A stretch of DNA of 64,000 nucleotides from Dyella mobilis (GCF_016904945.1 NZ_JADIKF010000039.1:1-64000), one strand, 5' to 3'; counted from the stretch's first letter, positions 21,168-31,280 are shown. Translations and numbers: made by a program. The notes: a model not told the origin generated them from the letters alone.

Positions 21168-21812
21168 ATGACCGATCACATCTTCTTGCTGCACGGCCTG
21201 TGGATGCGCGGCTTCGCGCTGGGCGTGCTGCATCGGCGCCTGATGGAAGAGGGGTTTCGCGTCCACCGCTTCGATTACATGAGCGTGGCTGCGACCCAGC
21301 AGCACATCCTGACGCGATTGCGTGCCGGCATGGCCGAGTGCGCGCCGGATGCGGTGCACCTGGTCGGCCATAGTCTGGGAGGCCTGCTCGCCTTGCGTGC
21401 CTGCCTGGAACCCGGCGAGCTTCCGCCGGGGCGGGTGGTTTGCCTGGGTTCGCCGCTCAAGGGCAGCGCCGCCGCCCGGGCCTTCGCCGGTTGGGGGCGC
21501 GGCGGCGAGGTGCTGCTAGGGCACAACCGACAGTTGCTGGAGAAGGGGCTGGAGGCCTGGCCAGGCCCCCGCGAAGTGGGGGTGATCGCCGGCCGCATGC
21601 CGATCGGGCTGGGAGCCATGCTGGGACACATCGCCGGGGAGCACGATGGGACCGTATCGGTGGCAGAGACCTGCCTGCCGGGACTTGCCGGCCATTGCGT
21701 GGTGGAAACCAGCCATACGGGGCTGTTGCTGTCGGCCGAGGTGGCGCGCCTGACCACCCAGTTTCTGCGCGAAGGGCGGTTTGGTCGGGTGCCCGTCACC
21801 GACGCAGGCTGA
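21168..21812 (+). CDS. Alpha/beta hydrolase (lipase-like)
   Basis: 214 aa. MTDHIFLLHGLWM is the oxyanion-hole strand, VHLVGHSLGGLLALRAC (~65-80) contains the nucleophile Ser, and GEHDGTVSVAET and VVETSHTGLLLSAE supply probable Asp and His. This resembles small triacylglycerol-lipase/PGAP1-like hydrolases often annotated as putative lipases. No signal peptide, so cytoplasmic. The substrate is unknown. It lies in the same direction as aspS and yebC but with its own 76-bp leader. Confidence 0.75.
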   Translation: MTDHIFLLHGLWMRGFALGVLHRRLMEEGFRVHRFDYMSVAATQQHILTRLRAGMAECAPDAVHLVGHSLGGLLALRACLEPGELPPGRVVCLGSPLKGSAAARAFAGWGRGGEVLLGHNRQLLEKGLEAWPGPREVGVIAGRMPIGLGAMLGHIAGEHDGTVSVAETCLPGLAGHCVVETSHTGLLLSAEVARLTTQFLREGRFGRVPVTDAG

Positions 21813-21828
21813 AAAAACGCATCCCTGG

Positions 21829-21873
21829 GGCCTGTCAGCACTATTTTCGTGGCCCGTGTCGGGAACTGTTTGC
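21829..21873. repeat. Dispersed 45-bp repeat, copy 2
   Basis: Matches 9692-9736 (opposite orientation) with about five mismatches over 45 bp; the core CAGCACTATTTTCGT is identical to the other arm at 9615-9629. Here only one end of the element is present, between the hydrolase stop and the yebC leader. Confidence 0.65.
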
Positions 21874-21923
21874 GCAATGCAGTAAAATCGCCCGCTTGTC
21901 ATCTGATCCAGCCAGGAATCGCC

Positions 21924-22655
21924 ATGGGTAGAGGCCCGTCCATCGAAGGTCGCAAGAACGCCGAAGACGCCAAGCGCGCCAAGGTATTCACCAAGCTGAT
22001 CCGTGAAATCACCGTGGCCACGCGTGCCGGCGTGGCTGACCCCAATCTCAACCCGCGCCTGCGCGCGGCGGTGGACAAGGCGCTGACCGCCAACATGTCC
22101 AAGGACACCATCGAGCGCGCGATCAAGCGCGGCTCCGGTGCCGATGGCGGCGCGAAGATGGAAGAGCTGCGCTACGAGGGCTACGGCCCGGCCGGCATCG
22201 CTCTGATCATCGAGTGCTTCACCGACAACCCCACCCGCACCGTGGCCGACGTGCGCCACGCGCTGACCAAGCACGGCGGCAACCTTGGCACCAGCGGTTC
22301 GGTGGCGTTCCAGTTCACCCGTTGCGGCGAGCTGGTGTTCTCCACCGGCGGCGATGCCGCCGCGGAAGAGAAAGTGCTGGAGGCGGCACTTGAAGCGGGT
22401 GCCGACGACGTGGTCAACGAGCACGGCGAAAGCACCGTGATCTGCGCCCCCGAGAACTTCGAAGCCGTGCAGCAGGCGCTGACCGAGGCCAAGCTCCATG
22501 CGCAGCACGCGGGCGTGGGGATGCGTGCGAACAATCGCACCGCCGTCACCGGCGAGGCGCTGGAAACGCTCAACGACCTGCTGGAAAAGCTCGACGGCCT
22601 CGACGACGTCAGCGAGGTGTATCACAACGCGCTGCTGCCTGCTGAAGCCGGCTAA
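21924..22655 (+). CDS. yebC: YebC/PmpR (TACO1) family protein
   Basis: 243 aa from [20 protein letters not shown]; upstream in-frame sequence overlaps the repeat and is not family-like. [35 protein letters not shown] and [12 protein letters not shown] are conserved blocks. The family was annotated as transcription regulators of DNA-repair or quorum genes; mitochondrial TACO1 and recent bacterial work point to a translation role, including at proline-rich stretches. Position directly before ruvC is conserved in gammaproteobacteria. Confidence 0.95.
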   Translation: MGRGPSIEGRKNAEDAKRAKVFTKLIREITVATRAGVADPNLNPRLRAAVDKALTANMSKDTIERAIKRGSGADGGAKMEELRYEGYGPAGIALIIECFTDNPTRTVADVRHALTKHGGNLGTSGSVAFQFTRCGELVFSTGGDAAAEEKVLEAALEAGADDVVNEHGESTVICAPENFEAVQQALTEAKLHAQHAGVGMRANNRTAVTGEALETLNDLLEKLDGLDDVSEVYHNALLPAEAG

Positions 22656-22687
22656 GTGACCAAGGCCACCACAGCCAGCGGCCGCCG

Positions 22688-23209
22688 ATGATCCGCATCA
22701 TTGGCATCGATCCTGGCAGTCAGCGCACGGGGGTCGGCATCGTGGATGTCGACGCCGCCGGCAAGCTGTCGCACGTTTTCCACGATGCCTTGATGGTGGC
22801 CGGCGAAGACGATTTTCCGCTGCGCCTGAAACGTATTTTTGATGGCGTCAGTGAGATCATCGCCATCCATCGTCCGGTCGAATGCGGTGTGGAGCGCGTG
22901 TTCATGGCACGCAACCCCGATTCCGCACTGAAGCTTGGGCAGGCACGCGGCGCAGCCATCTGCGCCGTGGTCAATCGGGGGATTGCCGTGCACGAGTATG
23001 CAGCGACCGAAGTCAAGAAGGCCGTGGTCGGTGGCGGCCGCAGCGACAAGACCCAGGTGCAGCACATGATTGGCGTGCTGCTGGGGCTGAAGGGGCCGAT
23101 CCAGGCCGACGCCGCCGATGCGCTGGCTATTGCCGTGACGCACGCGCATACCCGTTCAAGTCTCGAACGCGTGGGGATTCCACGCATCGCATGGAGACGT
23201 CGCCGATGA
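22688..23209 (+). CDS. ruvC: Holliday junction resolvase RuvC
   Basis: 173 aa. RNase H-like nuclease with catalytic acidic residues in [13 protein letters not shown] (Asp7), [15 protein letters not shown] (Glu) and [16 protein letters not shown] (Asp pair). It nicks four-way junctions delivered by RuvAB. Stop overlaps the ruvA start (ATGA). Confidence 0.98.
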   Translation: MIRIIGIDPGSQRTGVGIVDVDAAGKLSHVFHDALMVAGEDDFPLRLKRIFDGVSEIIAIHRPVECGVERVFMARNPDSALKLGQARGAAICAVVNRGIAVHEYAATEVKKAVVGGGRSDKTQVQHMIGVLLGLKGPIQADAADALAIAVTHAHTRSSLERVGIPRIAWRRRR

Positions 23210-23802
23210 TCGGCCGACTTAGAGGCATCCTGGTTTCGAAACAGCCGCCGTGGCTGATGGTGGAAGTCGGTGGCGTGGGCTACGAGCTGGAAGCGCCCAT
23301 GTCCACCATCTACGACTTGCCGCCCACTGGCAAGGAAGTCACCTTGCTCACCCATTATGCGGTCAAGGAGGACAGCGTTGCGCTCTACGGATTCCTGCAC
23401 GAATCCGAGCGCGCCCTGTTCCGCAATCTGCAAAAAGTAAGCGGCATCGGCGCGAAGATTTCGCTGGCCGTACTGTCCGGTGTATCGACGCAGGATTTCG
23501 CGCGGCTGGTGCAGGCCGGCGACGTCGTCGCACTGACCAAGATCCCCGGCATCGGCAAGAAGACCGCCGAGCGCATCGTGGTGGAATTGCGCGATCGCGT
23601 GGACGGGCTGGGCGCGGGTGCGCCGGGCATTTCCGCTGTATCGAACGCGCCGCTCGATCCGGCGGCAGAGGCCGCCGTGGCGCTGCAGCAGCTGGGCTAC
23701 AAACCGGCCGAAGTCACCCGGCTGGTGCAGAAAGTCGCCGCCGCGGGCGACAGCGCCGAAACCATCATCCGCAAGGCGCTGCGCGCCGCGCTAGGGAGCT
23801 GA
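23206..23802 (+). CDS. ruvA: Holliday junction branch-migration protein RuvA
   Basis: 198 aa from ATG at 23206. N-terminal OB fold ([10 protein letters not shown] ... [10 protein letters not shown]), two helix-hairpin-helix motifs ([15 protein letters not shown] and [17 protein letters not shown]) and the C-terminal RuvB-binding domain ([20 protein letters not shown]). It binds the junction and recruits the RuvB motor, whose gene is ~2.3 kb downstream, separated by kup. Confidence 0.98.
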   Translation: MIGRLRGILVSKQPPWLMVEVGGVGYELEAPMSTIYDLPPTGKEVTLLTHYAVKEDSVALYGFLHESERALFRNLQKVSGIGAKISLAVLSGVSTQDFARLVQAGDVVALTKIPGIGKKTAERIVVELRDRVDGLGAGAPGISAVSNAPLDPAAEAAVALQQLGYKPAEVTRLVQKVAAAGDSAETIIRKALRAALGS

Positions 23803-23833
23803 GGAACCACTGATCAAATCCAGGCAGGTGGCA

Positions 23834-23931
23834 TGATGTCCAGAAAGCTCACAGATTGTGTTTCGCGGTGCAGGGAAGACGGGCCGTCTTTCCAGGGCGC
23901 GCGATGCAGGGTGAGAGCCTTCTGGACATCA
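23834..23931. repeat. Long imperfect stem-loop upstream of kup
   Basis: TGATGTCCAGAAAGCTC (23834-23850) pairs with 23915-23931 at 16 of 17 positions. Inside lies a second hairpin, GGAAGAC / GTCTTTCC (23874-23893). An AT-rich stretch (23940-23950) follows. It may be a 5'-leader RNA structure for kup or a small MITE/REP. It does not show the motifs of known K+ or c-di-AMP riboswitches. Confidence 0.5.
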
Positions 23932-24000
23932 CCCCATCATTTAAAATTTACTCGCTGGGGCCGGTTTTTTCGTCCGTATGCTTTCGATCCATCGTCTCGA

Positions 24001-24015
24001 CAGACGGTCAGTCTG
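24001..24015. promoter_or_regulatory. Short dyad CAGAC-N5-GTCTG upstream of kup
   Basis: A 15-bp interrupted palindrome (CAGACGGTCAGTCTG) about 80 bp before the kup start resembles TetR-family operators. No cognate regulator is encoded nearby, so this is only a candidate operator. Confidence 0.25.
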
Positions 24016-24091
24016 CCTTCGTCGATGGTCCTATGGCCTGCGGACGGACAGCACCGGTGACACCTACGTAGATTTGAACAGAGGATCCTTT

Positions 24092-25993
24092 GTGGGACAC
24101 GATATTCATCAGGGCATGGGCGAGGCCGAGACCAAGAAGCGTCTGGCTGCGCTGGCACTGGGCGCCATCGGCGTCGTTTACGGGGACATCGGCACCAGCC
24201 CGCTGTACACGCTGCAGAGCACGCTCAGCCTGGATGGCCTGAAGCCCACCCAGGAAAGCATTTTCGGCGTGCTGTCGCTGATCTTCTGGGCGCAGATCAT
24301 CGTGGTGTCGCTCAAGTACGTCACCTTTATCATGCGTGCGGACAACAAGGGCGAAGGCGGCATCATGGCGCTGATGGCCCTGGCGTTGCGCAGCGCGCGC
24401 GATCAACCGAAGTTGCGCTGGGTGCTGGCGATTCTCGGCATTTTTGGTGCCTCGCTGTTCTACGGCGATGGCGTGATCACGCCGGCGATTTCGGTGCTGG
24501 GCGCGGTGGAAGGCGTGAAAGTAGCGGCGCCCGGTCTGGGACATTGGGTGGTGCCGCTGACGGTTGCGGTGTTGCTCGTGCTGTTCTGGCTGCAACGTCG
24601 TGGCACGGGGCACGTAGGACGACTGTTCGGTCCGGTGATGGTGGTGTGGTTCGTGGTGATCGCGCTGCTCGGCATCAATATGATCGTCCGCAATCCGCAC
24701 ATTCTATGGGCGCTCAATCCGATGTATGGCGTGCATTTCTTCTTCGTGCACGGGTTCAAGGCGTTCGTGTCGCTCGGTGGCGTGGTGTTGGCGCTGACGG
24801 GCGCGGAGGCGCTGTACGCCGACATGGGTCATTTCGGCAAGCGGCCGATCCGGTTGGCATGGTTCAGTTTCGTGTTGCCGGCGTTGATCCTCAATTACTT
24901 CGGCCAGGGCGCCTTGCTGCTGGATCATCCCGAGGCGATCGACAGTCCGTTCTTCAAGACCGTGCCGTCGGTCGTGCTCTACCCGATGATCGGCCTGGCT
25001 ACCGTGGCCGCGGTGATTGCTTCGCAGGCGGTGATTTCCGGCGCGTTCTCGATGACGCGCGAGGCGATGTCGCTGGGGTATTCGATGCGCATGCCGGTGG
25101 TGCACACCTCGCGCGAAATGTCCGGCCAGATTTTCGTGCCCTGGGTGAACGCGTTCCTGTTGGTGATGGTGCTGGTCGCGGTGCTCGGCTTCCGCAGCTC
25201 CGACAGCTTGAGTGCCGCGTACGGTATTGCGGTGACCGGCACGATGACGATCACCACGCTGCTCGCGCTGATTGTCGCCAACCGGCAATGGAACTGGCGC
25301 TTGCCGATCGTGATCGTGGTGGGCTTGGTGCTGTTGACCATCGATCTGTCGTTCCTGGGCGCGAACCTGCTGAAGGTGGAATACGGCGGCTGGTTCCCGT
25401 TGGTGCTGGGCCTGGGTGTTTTCATCATCATGACTACCTGGCGTCGCGGCCGCGAACTGGTGGTGCGCGAGATCAAGCAGGGCGGCCTGGCGCTGGAGCC
25501 GTTCATCGAGAACATCACCGAGCATCCGCCGTTGCGCGTGCCGGGCACGGCGGTGTTTCTCACCGCCAACCAGCACTCGGTGCCGCATGCGCTGCTGCAC
25601 AATCTCAAGCACAACAAGGTGCTGCACGAGCGCAACGTGATGCTGACGGTGGAGATTCTGGAAGCACCGGTGGCCGACGCCGAAGAGCGCATTCATCTGA
25701 TCCCGCTGGCTGGCGATTTCTATGGCCTCGAGCTGCGCTTCGGCTTTGCCGAAGATCCGAACATTCCGGTGGCGCTCACCCGTTGTGCCAAAAGCGGCCT
25801 GCCGTTCGACCTGATGGACACCACCTTCTTCCTCTCGCGCGAGAACGTGGTGGCAGACAAGCGCCGCCCGGGCATGGCCTTGTGGCGTGACCGTCTGTTT
25901 GCCTTCATGTCGCGCAATGCGTTGCCGGCGACGGCGTTCTTCCAGATTCCGGGCAACCGCCTGATCGAGCTGGGGACGCAAGTGGAAATCTAG
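24092..25993 (+). CDS. kup: Low-affinity potassium transporter Kup
   Basis: 633 aa from GTG at 24092, 6 nt after a GAGGATC ribosome site; ATG at 24116 is a possible shorter start. KUP/HAK/KT signatures are present: LGAIGVVYGDIGTSPLYTLQ, MRADNKGEGGIMALMALA, GASLFYGDGVITPAISVL and GAEALYADMGHFGK. About twelve membrane helices precede a ~180-residue cytoplasmic C-terminal domain. Secondary K+ uptake, probably with protons. Its place between ruvA and ruvB seems to be a lineage habit of xanthomonads rather than a novelty. Confidence 0.96.
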   Translation: MGHDIHQGMGEAETKKRLAALALGAIGVVYGDIGTSPLYTLQSTLSLDGLKPTQESIFGVLSLIFWAQIIVVSLKYVTFIMRADNKGEGGIMALMALALRSARDQPKLRWVLAILGIFGASLFYGDGVITPAISVLGAVEGVKVAAPGLGHWVVPLTVAVLLVLFWLQRRGTGHVGRLFGPVMVVWFVVIALLGINMIVRNPHILWALNPMYGVHFFFVHGFKAFVSLGGVVLALTGAEALYADMGHFGKRPIRLAWFSFVLPALILNYFGQGALLLDHPEAIDSPFFKTVPSVVLYPMIGLATVAAVIASQAVISGAFSMTREAMSLGYSMRMPVVHTSREMSGQIFVPWVNAFLLVMVLVAVLGFRSSDSLSAAYGIAVTGTMTITTLLALIVANRQWNWRLPIVIVVGLVLLTIDLSFLGANLLKVEYGGWFPLVLGLGVFIIMTTWRRGRELVVREIKQGGLALEPFIENITEHPPLRVPGTAVFLTANQHSVPHALLHNLKHNKVLHERNVMLTVEILEAPVADAEERIHLIPLAGDFYGLELRFGFAEDPNIPVALTRCAKSGLPFDLMDTTFFLSRENVVADKRRPGMALWRDRLFAFMSRNALPATAFFQIPGNRLIELGTQVEI

Positions 25994-26081
25994 GAGATGA
26001 GAGATAGACGTGAGGAATTAAAGGTCGCGATACCCGCTTTCTCTCGCTTCTCACTCCTCTTCACTCACTCCTCGTTCCATA

Positions 26082-27137
26082 ATGACCAACATGACCGACC
26101 GCATCATCACCGCTAACGCCCACATGGACGACGAAGCCCTGGAAGCTTCGATCCGTCCCAAGCGGCTGGCCGAATACCTCGGCCAGCAGGCGGTGCGCGA
26201 GCAGTTGTCCATCTATATCGAAGCGGCCAAAAAGCGCGGCGGCGCACTGGACCACGTGCTGATTTTCGGGCCGCCGGGGTTGGGCAAGACGACGCTGAGC
26301 CACGTCATCGCCAACGAACTGGGCGTCAATGTGCGCTCCACCTCCGGGCCGGTGCTCGAGCGCGCCGGCGACCTTGCCGCGCTGCTCACCAATCTCGAAG
26401 CGCACGACGTGCTGTTCGTCGACGAGATCCATCGCCTGTCGCCGGTGGTGGAGGAAGTGCTCTATCCGGCGATGGAAGATTTCCAGATCGACATCATGAT
26501 CGGCGAAGGCCCCGCCGCACGCTCGATCAAGCTGGATCTGCCGCCGTTTACCCTGATCGGTGCCACCACCCGCGCCGGGCTGCTGACCGCGCCTTTGCGC
26601 GACCGCTTCGGCATCGTGCAGCGCCTGGAGTTCTATTCGCCGGACGAATTGACGGCGATCGTGCGTCGCTCCGCGCGCATTCTCGGCATCGACTGCGAAG
26701 TGGAGGGGGCGCAGGAAATCGCCCGCCGTGCGCGCGGCACGCCACGCATCGCCAACCGCCTGCTGCGCCGCGTGCGCGATTACGCCGAAGTGCGCGCTGG
26801 CGGGCGCATCACCGTGCAGGCTGCACAGGCGGCGATGGACATGCTCAAAGTCGACGCCGAGGGTTTCGACGAGCTTGACCGGCGCCTGCTCACCGTGATC
26901 ATCGAAAACTTCGAAGGCGGTCCGGTGGGTGTGGAGTCGCTCGCCGCGGCGCTGAGCGAAGACCGCGGCACCCTGGAAGACGTGGTCGAACCCTATCTGA
27001 TCCAGCAAGGTTTCCTGATTCGCACGGCGCGCGGGCGCATGGCCAGCGCCAAGGCCTGGCGCCATCTGGGGCTGACACCGCCACCTCGCCAGCCACAGCC
27101 GGCGGACCTGTTCGGCATGGGCGGCCAAGATGTCTGA
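26082..27137 (+). CDS. ruvB: Holliday junction DNA helicase RuvB
   Basis: 351 aa; a second ATG at 26091 could also be the start. AAA+ ATPase with Walker [13 protein letters not shown], Walker [11 protein letters not shown], sensor 1 [20 protein letters not shown], arginine-finger region and a winged-helix C-terminus ([15 protein letters not shown]). Hexameric motor for branch migration with RuvA. Overlaps ybgC by 8 bp. Confidence 0.98.
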   Translation: MTNMTDRIITANAHMDDEALEASIRPKRLAEYLGQQAVREQLSIYIEAAKKRGGALDHVLIFGPPGLGKTTLSHVIANELGVNVRSTSGPVLERAGDLAALLTNLEAHDVLFVDEIHRLSPVVEEVLYPAMEDFQIDIMIGEGPAARSIKLDLPPFTLIGATTRAGLLTAPLRDRFGIVQRLEFYSPDELTAIVRRSARILGIDCEVEGAQEIARRARGTPRIANRLLRRVRDYAEVRAGGRITVQAAQAAMDMLKVDAEGFDELDRRLLTVIIENFEGGPVGVESLAAALSEDRGTLEDVVEPYLIQQGFLIRTARGRMASAKAWRHLGLTPPPRQPQPADLFGMGGQDV

Positions 27138-27543
27138 GATTCCGCGCTTCGAATGGCCGGTGCGCGTCTACTGGGAAGATACCGACGCCGGCGGCGTGGT
27201 CTACCACGCCAGCTACCTGCGCTTTCTGGAGCGCGCCCGTACCGAGTGGCTGCGCCGGCTTGGCGTGGACCAGATGGCCTTCAAGCAGGCCACCGGCCTG
27301 GCTTTCATGGTGCACCGGATGGAGATCGATTTCCTCCGGCCCGCCCTGCTGGACGATGAACTGGTTGTGAGCGTGGAAGTCAAAGAAAGGCGTTCAGCCA
27401 GTATCCTTTTCGCGCAGAGTATTACCCGGACGGATGGAACCGTCCTGATCCAGGCGCAAGTGCGGGCGGCTTGCGTCGATCTGAAACGAATGCGGCCCGC
27501 CCCGATTCCGGTTGATATCACCGACCGGATCGGCCGGGCCTGA
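27130..27543 (+). CDS. ybgC: Acyl-CoA thioesterase YbgC (Tol-Pal associated)
   Basis: 137 aa hot-dog fold. [32 protein letters not shown] region (residues ~11-38) contains the catalytic Asp of the 4-hydroxybenzoyl-CoA thioesterase family. It hydrolyses short or long acyl-CoA and, in E. coli, is the first gene of the tol-pal operon with a link to phospholipid metabolism. Here it overlaps ruvB and precedes tolQ. Confidence 0.95.
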   Translation: MSEIPRFEWPVRVYWEDTDAGGVVYHASYLRFLERARTEWLRRLGVDQMAFKQATGLAFMVHRMEIDFLRPALLDDELVVSVEVKERRSASILFAQSITRTDGTVLIQAQVRAACVDLKRMRPAPIPVDITDRIGRA

Positions 27544-27604
27544 TCCCCATTCCGGTCCAACCTCAATTTTTAGACATACCCATGTGGTGGAGAACCCCCA
27601 AGCC

Positions 27605-28291
27605 ATGAACAGTGGATTGAACATTTTCAAGCTGCTCGCCGATGCGAGCTTGCCTGTGCAGCTGGTGATGGTGCTGCTGCTGCTGTTCTCATTCCTGTCC
27701 TGGGTGATCATCATCCGCAAGTATTCGCAGCTAAAGGCGGCGATGGAAAACGCCGAGTCCTTCGAAGAGCGCTTCTGGTCCGGCGCCGACCTTGCCCAGT
27801 TGTTCCGCGAAGTCAGCAACAACGGCGGCGACAACGGCGGCATGGAAAACATCTTCGAATCGGGCTTCCGCGAATTCGTGCGCCAGCGCCAGCGCCGCAG
27901 CACCGACATGCGCACGGTGATCGAAGGCTCCGAACGCGCCATGCGCGTGGCCGGCACCAAGGAAATCGGTGCGCTGGAACGCAACCTGGAATTTCTCGCC
28001 AACGTCGGCTCGATCAGCCCGTACGTGGGCCTGTTCGGCACGGTGTGGGGCATCATGGGTGCCTTCCAGGGCCTGGGCGAAATGAAGGACGTCACCATCG
28101 CCGTGGTGGCTCCGCACATTTCCGAAGCGCTGATCGCCACCGCCATGGGTCTGTTCGCCGCCATTCCGGCGGTGTGGGCCTACAACCGCTACGCCAATAA
28201 AGTGGAGCGCGTAGCCTCGCACTACGAAGTATTCCAGGAAGAATTCTCCTCGGTGCTGCAGCGTCAGATCCAGATCGACGACAACAACTGA
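27605..28291 (+). CDS. tolQ: Tol-Pal system proton channel subunit TolQ
   Basis: 228 aa from ATG at 27605. MotA/TolQ/ExbB family: one N-terminal membrane helix (~17-38), a cytoplasmic loop, and two C-terminal helices including NVGSISPYVGLFGTVWGIMGAF and PHISEALIATAMGLFAAIPAVWAYN. With TolR it forms the proton-driven motor that energises TolA at the division site. Confidence 0.97.
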   Translation: MNSGLNIFKLLADASLPVQLVMVLLLLFSFLSWVIIIRKYSQLKAAMENAESFEERFWSGADLAQLFREVSNNGGDNGGMENIFESGFREFVRQRQRRSTDMRTVIEGSERAMRVAGTKEIGALERNLEFLANVGSISPYVGLFGTVWGIMGAFQGLGEMKDVTIAVVAPHISEALIATAMGLFAAIPAVWAYNRYANKVERVASHYEVFQEEFSSVLQRQIQIDDNN

Positions 28292-28305
28292 TCGAGGGCG
28301 CGATC

Positions 28306-28738
<433 letters not shown>

Positions 28739-28752
<14 letters not shown>

Positions 28753-29011
28753 TAAGAGTCTGCTTTCATGCTCCAAGCACCCCGCGTTGCTCCTGAGCGG
28801 TCGCCAGGTGGCAGCGTTTGGCGCAGCGCTTGACTGGCTGTCAAGTCAAGCCGCGCGCTGCCGCCTGGTGGGCGCTCAGGGGCAACCCTACGGGCCGGGT
28901 CTGTTTGCCCGCCATGCTGCGTCATCACTCAGTTACGTATCGACATACGCGCCTTCGTTCTTCCTTGCCTTGCGTGCAAACAGCTTCCGGCGCGGGGTGC
29001 TTGGAGCATGA
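28739..29011 (+). other. Residual 5' tolA frame running through the inserted element (90-codon leader ORF)
   Basis: Starts at ATG 28739, overlapping the end of tolR, reads MDDRNK and then continues open through the 266-bp insertion, stopping at TGA 29009-29011, which overlaps the present tolA ATG at 29008 (ATGA). If the element and one TAA copy are removed, MDDRN-K joins K-G-T-P-L-A-V-V of tolA in frame. So this is read as the displaced original tolA start. It may now act as a translated leader that couples tolR translation to tolA by termination-reinitiation. Its peptide shows no known domain. Confidence 0.65.
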
Positions 29012-29021
29012 AAGCAGACTC
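28756..29021. mobile_element. 266-bp MITE-like insertion with 31-bp perfect TIRs and TAA target duplication, at the tolA start
   Basis: Left terminal repeat 28756-28786 (begins GAGTCTGCTTTCATGCTCC) and right repeat 28991-29021 are perfect reverse complements. TAA occurs directly outside both ends (28753-28755, 29022-29024). Inside are a nested inverted repeat (around 28796-28817 and 28857-28878), a central CTTGAC/GTCAAG hairpin and a 21-bp stretch (28976-28996) shared with the repeats at 9692 and 21853. There is no transposase. GAG ends plus a 3-bp TNA duplication fit non-autonomous relatives of the IS5 family, IS1031 group; that assignment is from recall. Confidence 0.85.
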
Positions 29022-29949
29022 TAAAGGAACCCCGCTGGCGGTAGTTCTATCGGCCATCCTGCACCTGGGCATCGTCGCGTTCCTGTTCCTGGCGATGTTG
29101 CCGTGCACGAGCTACGAGGCGTTTCTCAGCGCCCTGCATCTGCCCAACCCCATCACCTGTACGCCACCGCCCCTGCAGTTGAAGGGTCCGGTGATCGAAG
29201 CCACGCTGCTGGGCGATACGGGTTCGCCGCCGCCGAAGGCCGTGAAGGTAAAGCCGATACCCAATACCGTGCCGCCCCCGCCTTCGGTTCCGCCGCCGAC
29301 CCCGCCGCAGGTGCAGCCGCCGCCGAAGCCCAGCCAATTGCCGCCGCCGCCGAAGAATCCGTCTACGGAGGATCAGGAGCGCGTGGTGCAGGATGCGCTG
29401 CAGAAGGCCGAGGACGCCAAGAAGCTACAGGAAGAGAAAGAGCGCCAGCGCCAGTCCGAACTGGATGCCCAGGCGGCCAAGAAGAAGGCCGAGCAGCAAA
29501 AGGTGGATGAGTTGTTCAAGCAGCTCAACGAAGCCTCCACGCAAACGCAGAAGGCGGACAGCAAGGCCAAGCAGGCCAAGCAACAGATGGCCGACCTGAA
29601 AAACGCCCAGGACAACGGTCAGCCCGACCTGCCCAATGCGGCCCAGCGCCAGACCGGCACCAATGCGGCCAACAGCGATCTGCTGTCGCAATATGCGGCG
29701 GCCATTCAGAACGCTGTCACGCAGAATTGGACCCGGCCGGATAACATGCCCAGCGTCCCCTGCACGGTTCACATCGTGCAGCTGCCTGGCGGCAACGTCA
29801 TGAGCGCGAAGGTCGTGGGCAATTGTCCCTACGACGATGCCGGCAGGCGGTCGGTCGAGAATGCCGTGCTGCGTGCACAGCCGCTGCCCTACAAGGGCTT
29901 CGAGAAAGTGTTCCGGCGCGAAATCGATTTCACCTTCACCCCGCAGTGA
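29008..29949 (+). CDS. tolA: Tol-Pal system protein TolA, with start codon supplied by the inserted element
   Basis: 313 aa. One N-terminal membrane helix (~10-31), a strongly Pro-rich segment (~50-115, runs of three and four prolines), a Lys/Gln/Glu coiled coil (~118-205) and the C-terminal domain (~220-313, SQYAAAIQNAVTQNW ... FRREIDFTFTP). It bridges the TolQR motor and Pal/TolB. The first five codons (MKADS) lie within the right terminal repeat of the element at 28756-29021. Original N-terminus was probably MDDRNKGTPLAVV. The GGAG in the repeat is only 1 nt from ATG, so initiation probably depends on coupling to the upstream leader ORF (ATGA overlap). The membrane helix is intact, so the protein is likely functional. 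Confidence 0.93.
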   Translation: MKADSKGTPLAVVLSAILHLGIVAFLFLAMLPCTSYEAFLSALHLPNPITCTPPPLQLKGPVIEATLLGDTGSPPPKAVKVKPIPNTVPPPPSVPPPTPPQVQPPPKPSQLPPPPKNPSTEDQERVVQDALQKAEDAKKLQEEKERQRQSELDAQAAKKKAEQQKVDELFKQLNEASTQTQKADSKAKQAKQQMADLKNAQDNGQPDLPNAAQRQTGTNAANSDLLSQYAAAIQNAVTQNWTRPDNMPSVPCTVHIVQLPGGNVMSAKVVGNCPYDDAGRRSVENAVLRAQPLPYKGFEKVFRREIDFTFTPQ

Positions 29950-29957
29950 GCAAGCCC

Positions 29958-31280
29958 ATGCGCAGATCACCCCGATCGCTGATTAACCTGATCCTGCTGT
30001 TGATCGCAGGCCTGATTGCCGGCCCCGCCGTCGCGCAATCGTTGAACGTGCAGATCGTCGGCGGCGTGAAAACCGCCACGCCGATCGCCGTGGTGCCGTT
30101 CGCGCAGCAGGGCGGTTCGCCGCTGCCGACCGACGCTGCCGACGTGATCCGCAACGACCTCAATCGCTGCGGCAAATTCCGCTCGCTGGCGGTGAGCGAG
30201 ATCGTCGAGCAGCCCAGCCAGGGTTCGGACATCAAGTTCGCCACATGGCGCCTGCTCAAGCAGGACTACATCGTGATCGGCCGCATCAAGGATGCCGGTG
30301 CCGGCATGGTGTCCATCGAATACGAGTTGTGGGACGTCAACCGCCAGCAGCGCCTGCTCGGTGCGGCCATGCCGCCGGCTCCGGTCAGCGACCTGCGCAG
30401 CGTGGCGCACCAGATCGCCGACGCCATCTTCAAGCAGATCACCGGCATCCCCGGTGCGTTCTGGACGCGGATCGCCTATATCACCTCGGTAGGTACCGGT
30501 TCCAACCAGACCTACTCGCTGATCGTGGCCGATTCGGATGGCTACAACCCGCAGGTGGTGGCCCGCTCGCACGAAGCGCTGCTGTCGCCGAAGTGGTCGC
30601 CGGACGGTAACCGTATTGCCTACGTCTCCTTCGAGAGCGGCGATTCGGCCATCTACATCCAGAACATTTCCACCGGTGCGCGTCAGCTGATTTCCGGCCG
30701 CAGCAAGGGCATCAACAGCGCACCGGCCTGGTCGCCGGACGGCACCAAGCTGGCCTTGTCGCTCTCCTACACCGGCAATCCCGAGATCTATGTCATGGAT
30801 CTGGCCTCGCGCCAGGAAACCCGCCTGACGCGTACCCTGGCCATCAATACCGAGCCGGTCTGGGCGCCGGACGGCCAAAGCATCTACTTCACCTCCGATC
30901 GTTCGGGCCGCCCGCAGATCTATCAGGTCTCGGCCGGCGGCGGCACGCCGCAGCGAGTCACCTTCCAGGGGCAGCAGAACCTGGACGCGGCGGTCAGCTA
31001 CGACGGCAAACAGATGGCAATGGTGCAGGCCAACGGGAACGTGTATCGTATCGCCATTGTGGATCAGAGCCTCGGCGGGCAGTTGCGCTACATCTCGCCC
31101 GGTCCCATTGACGAATCGCCAAGCTTTGCACCAAACGCCAGCATGCTGATTTATGCCGCAACCGATGGAGCCCGGGACGTGTTGTATGCCGTTTCGGACG
31201 ATGGCCTGGTCAGGCAACGGCTGATGCTGGCCGATGGCGACGTGCGTCAGCCGGCTTGGGGACCCTATCGCAAAAATTGA
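29958..31280 (+). CDS. tolB: Tol-Pal system beta-propeller protein TolB
   Basis: 440 aa from ATG at 29958 (a GTG four codons upstream is possible). Signal peptide LINLILLLIAGLIAGPAVAQS, N-terminal domain (~25-160: AVVPFAQQG, DVIRNDLNRCGKF) and a six-bladed propeller with repeated WSPDG motifs (SPKWSPDGNRIAYVS, PAWSPDGTKLALS, PVWAPDGQSIYFTSDRSG). Periplasmic; binds Pal and TolA. Confidence 0.97.
   Translation: MRRSPRSLINLILLLIAGLIAGPAVAQSLNVQIVGGVKTATPIAVVPFAQQGGSPLPTDAADVIRNDLNRCGKFRSLAVSEIVEQPSQGSDIKFATWRLLKQDYIVIGRIKDAGAGMVSIEYELWDVNRQQRLLGAAMPPAPVSDLRSVAHQIADAIFKQITGIPGAFWTRIAYITSVGTGSNQTYSLIVADSDGYNPQVVARSHEALLSPKWSPDGNRIAYVSFESGDSAIYIQNISTGARQLISGRSKGINSAPAWSPDGTKLALSLSYTGNPEIYVMDLASRQETRLTRTLAINTEPVWAPDGQSIYFTSDRSGRPQIYQVSAGGGTPQRVTFQGQQNLDAAVSYDGKQMAMVQANGNVYRIAIVDQSLGGQLRYISPGPIDESPSFAPNASMLIYAATDGARDVLYAVSDDGLVRQRLMLADGDVRQPAWGPYRKN

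Noticed and set aside
23803..24091. ydaO-type (c-di-AMP) riboswitch upstream of kup
   Set aside because: The conserved sequence blocks of that class are absent; only generic stem-loops are visible.
23206..27137. kup between ruvA and ruvB as a recent insertion
   Set aside because: Composition matches the neighbours and, from recall, the order is shared by related xanthomonads, so it looks ancestral in the lineage.
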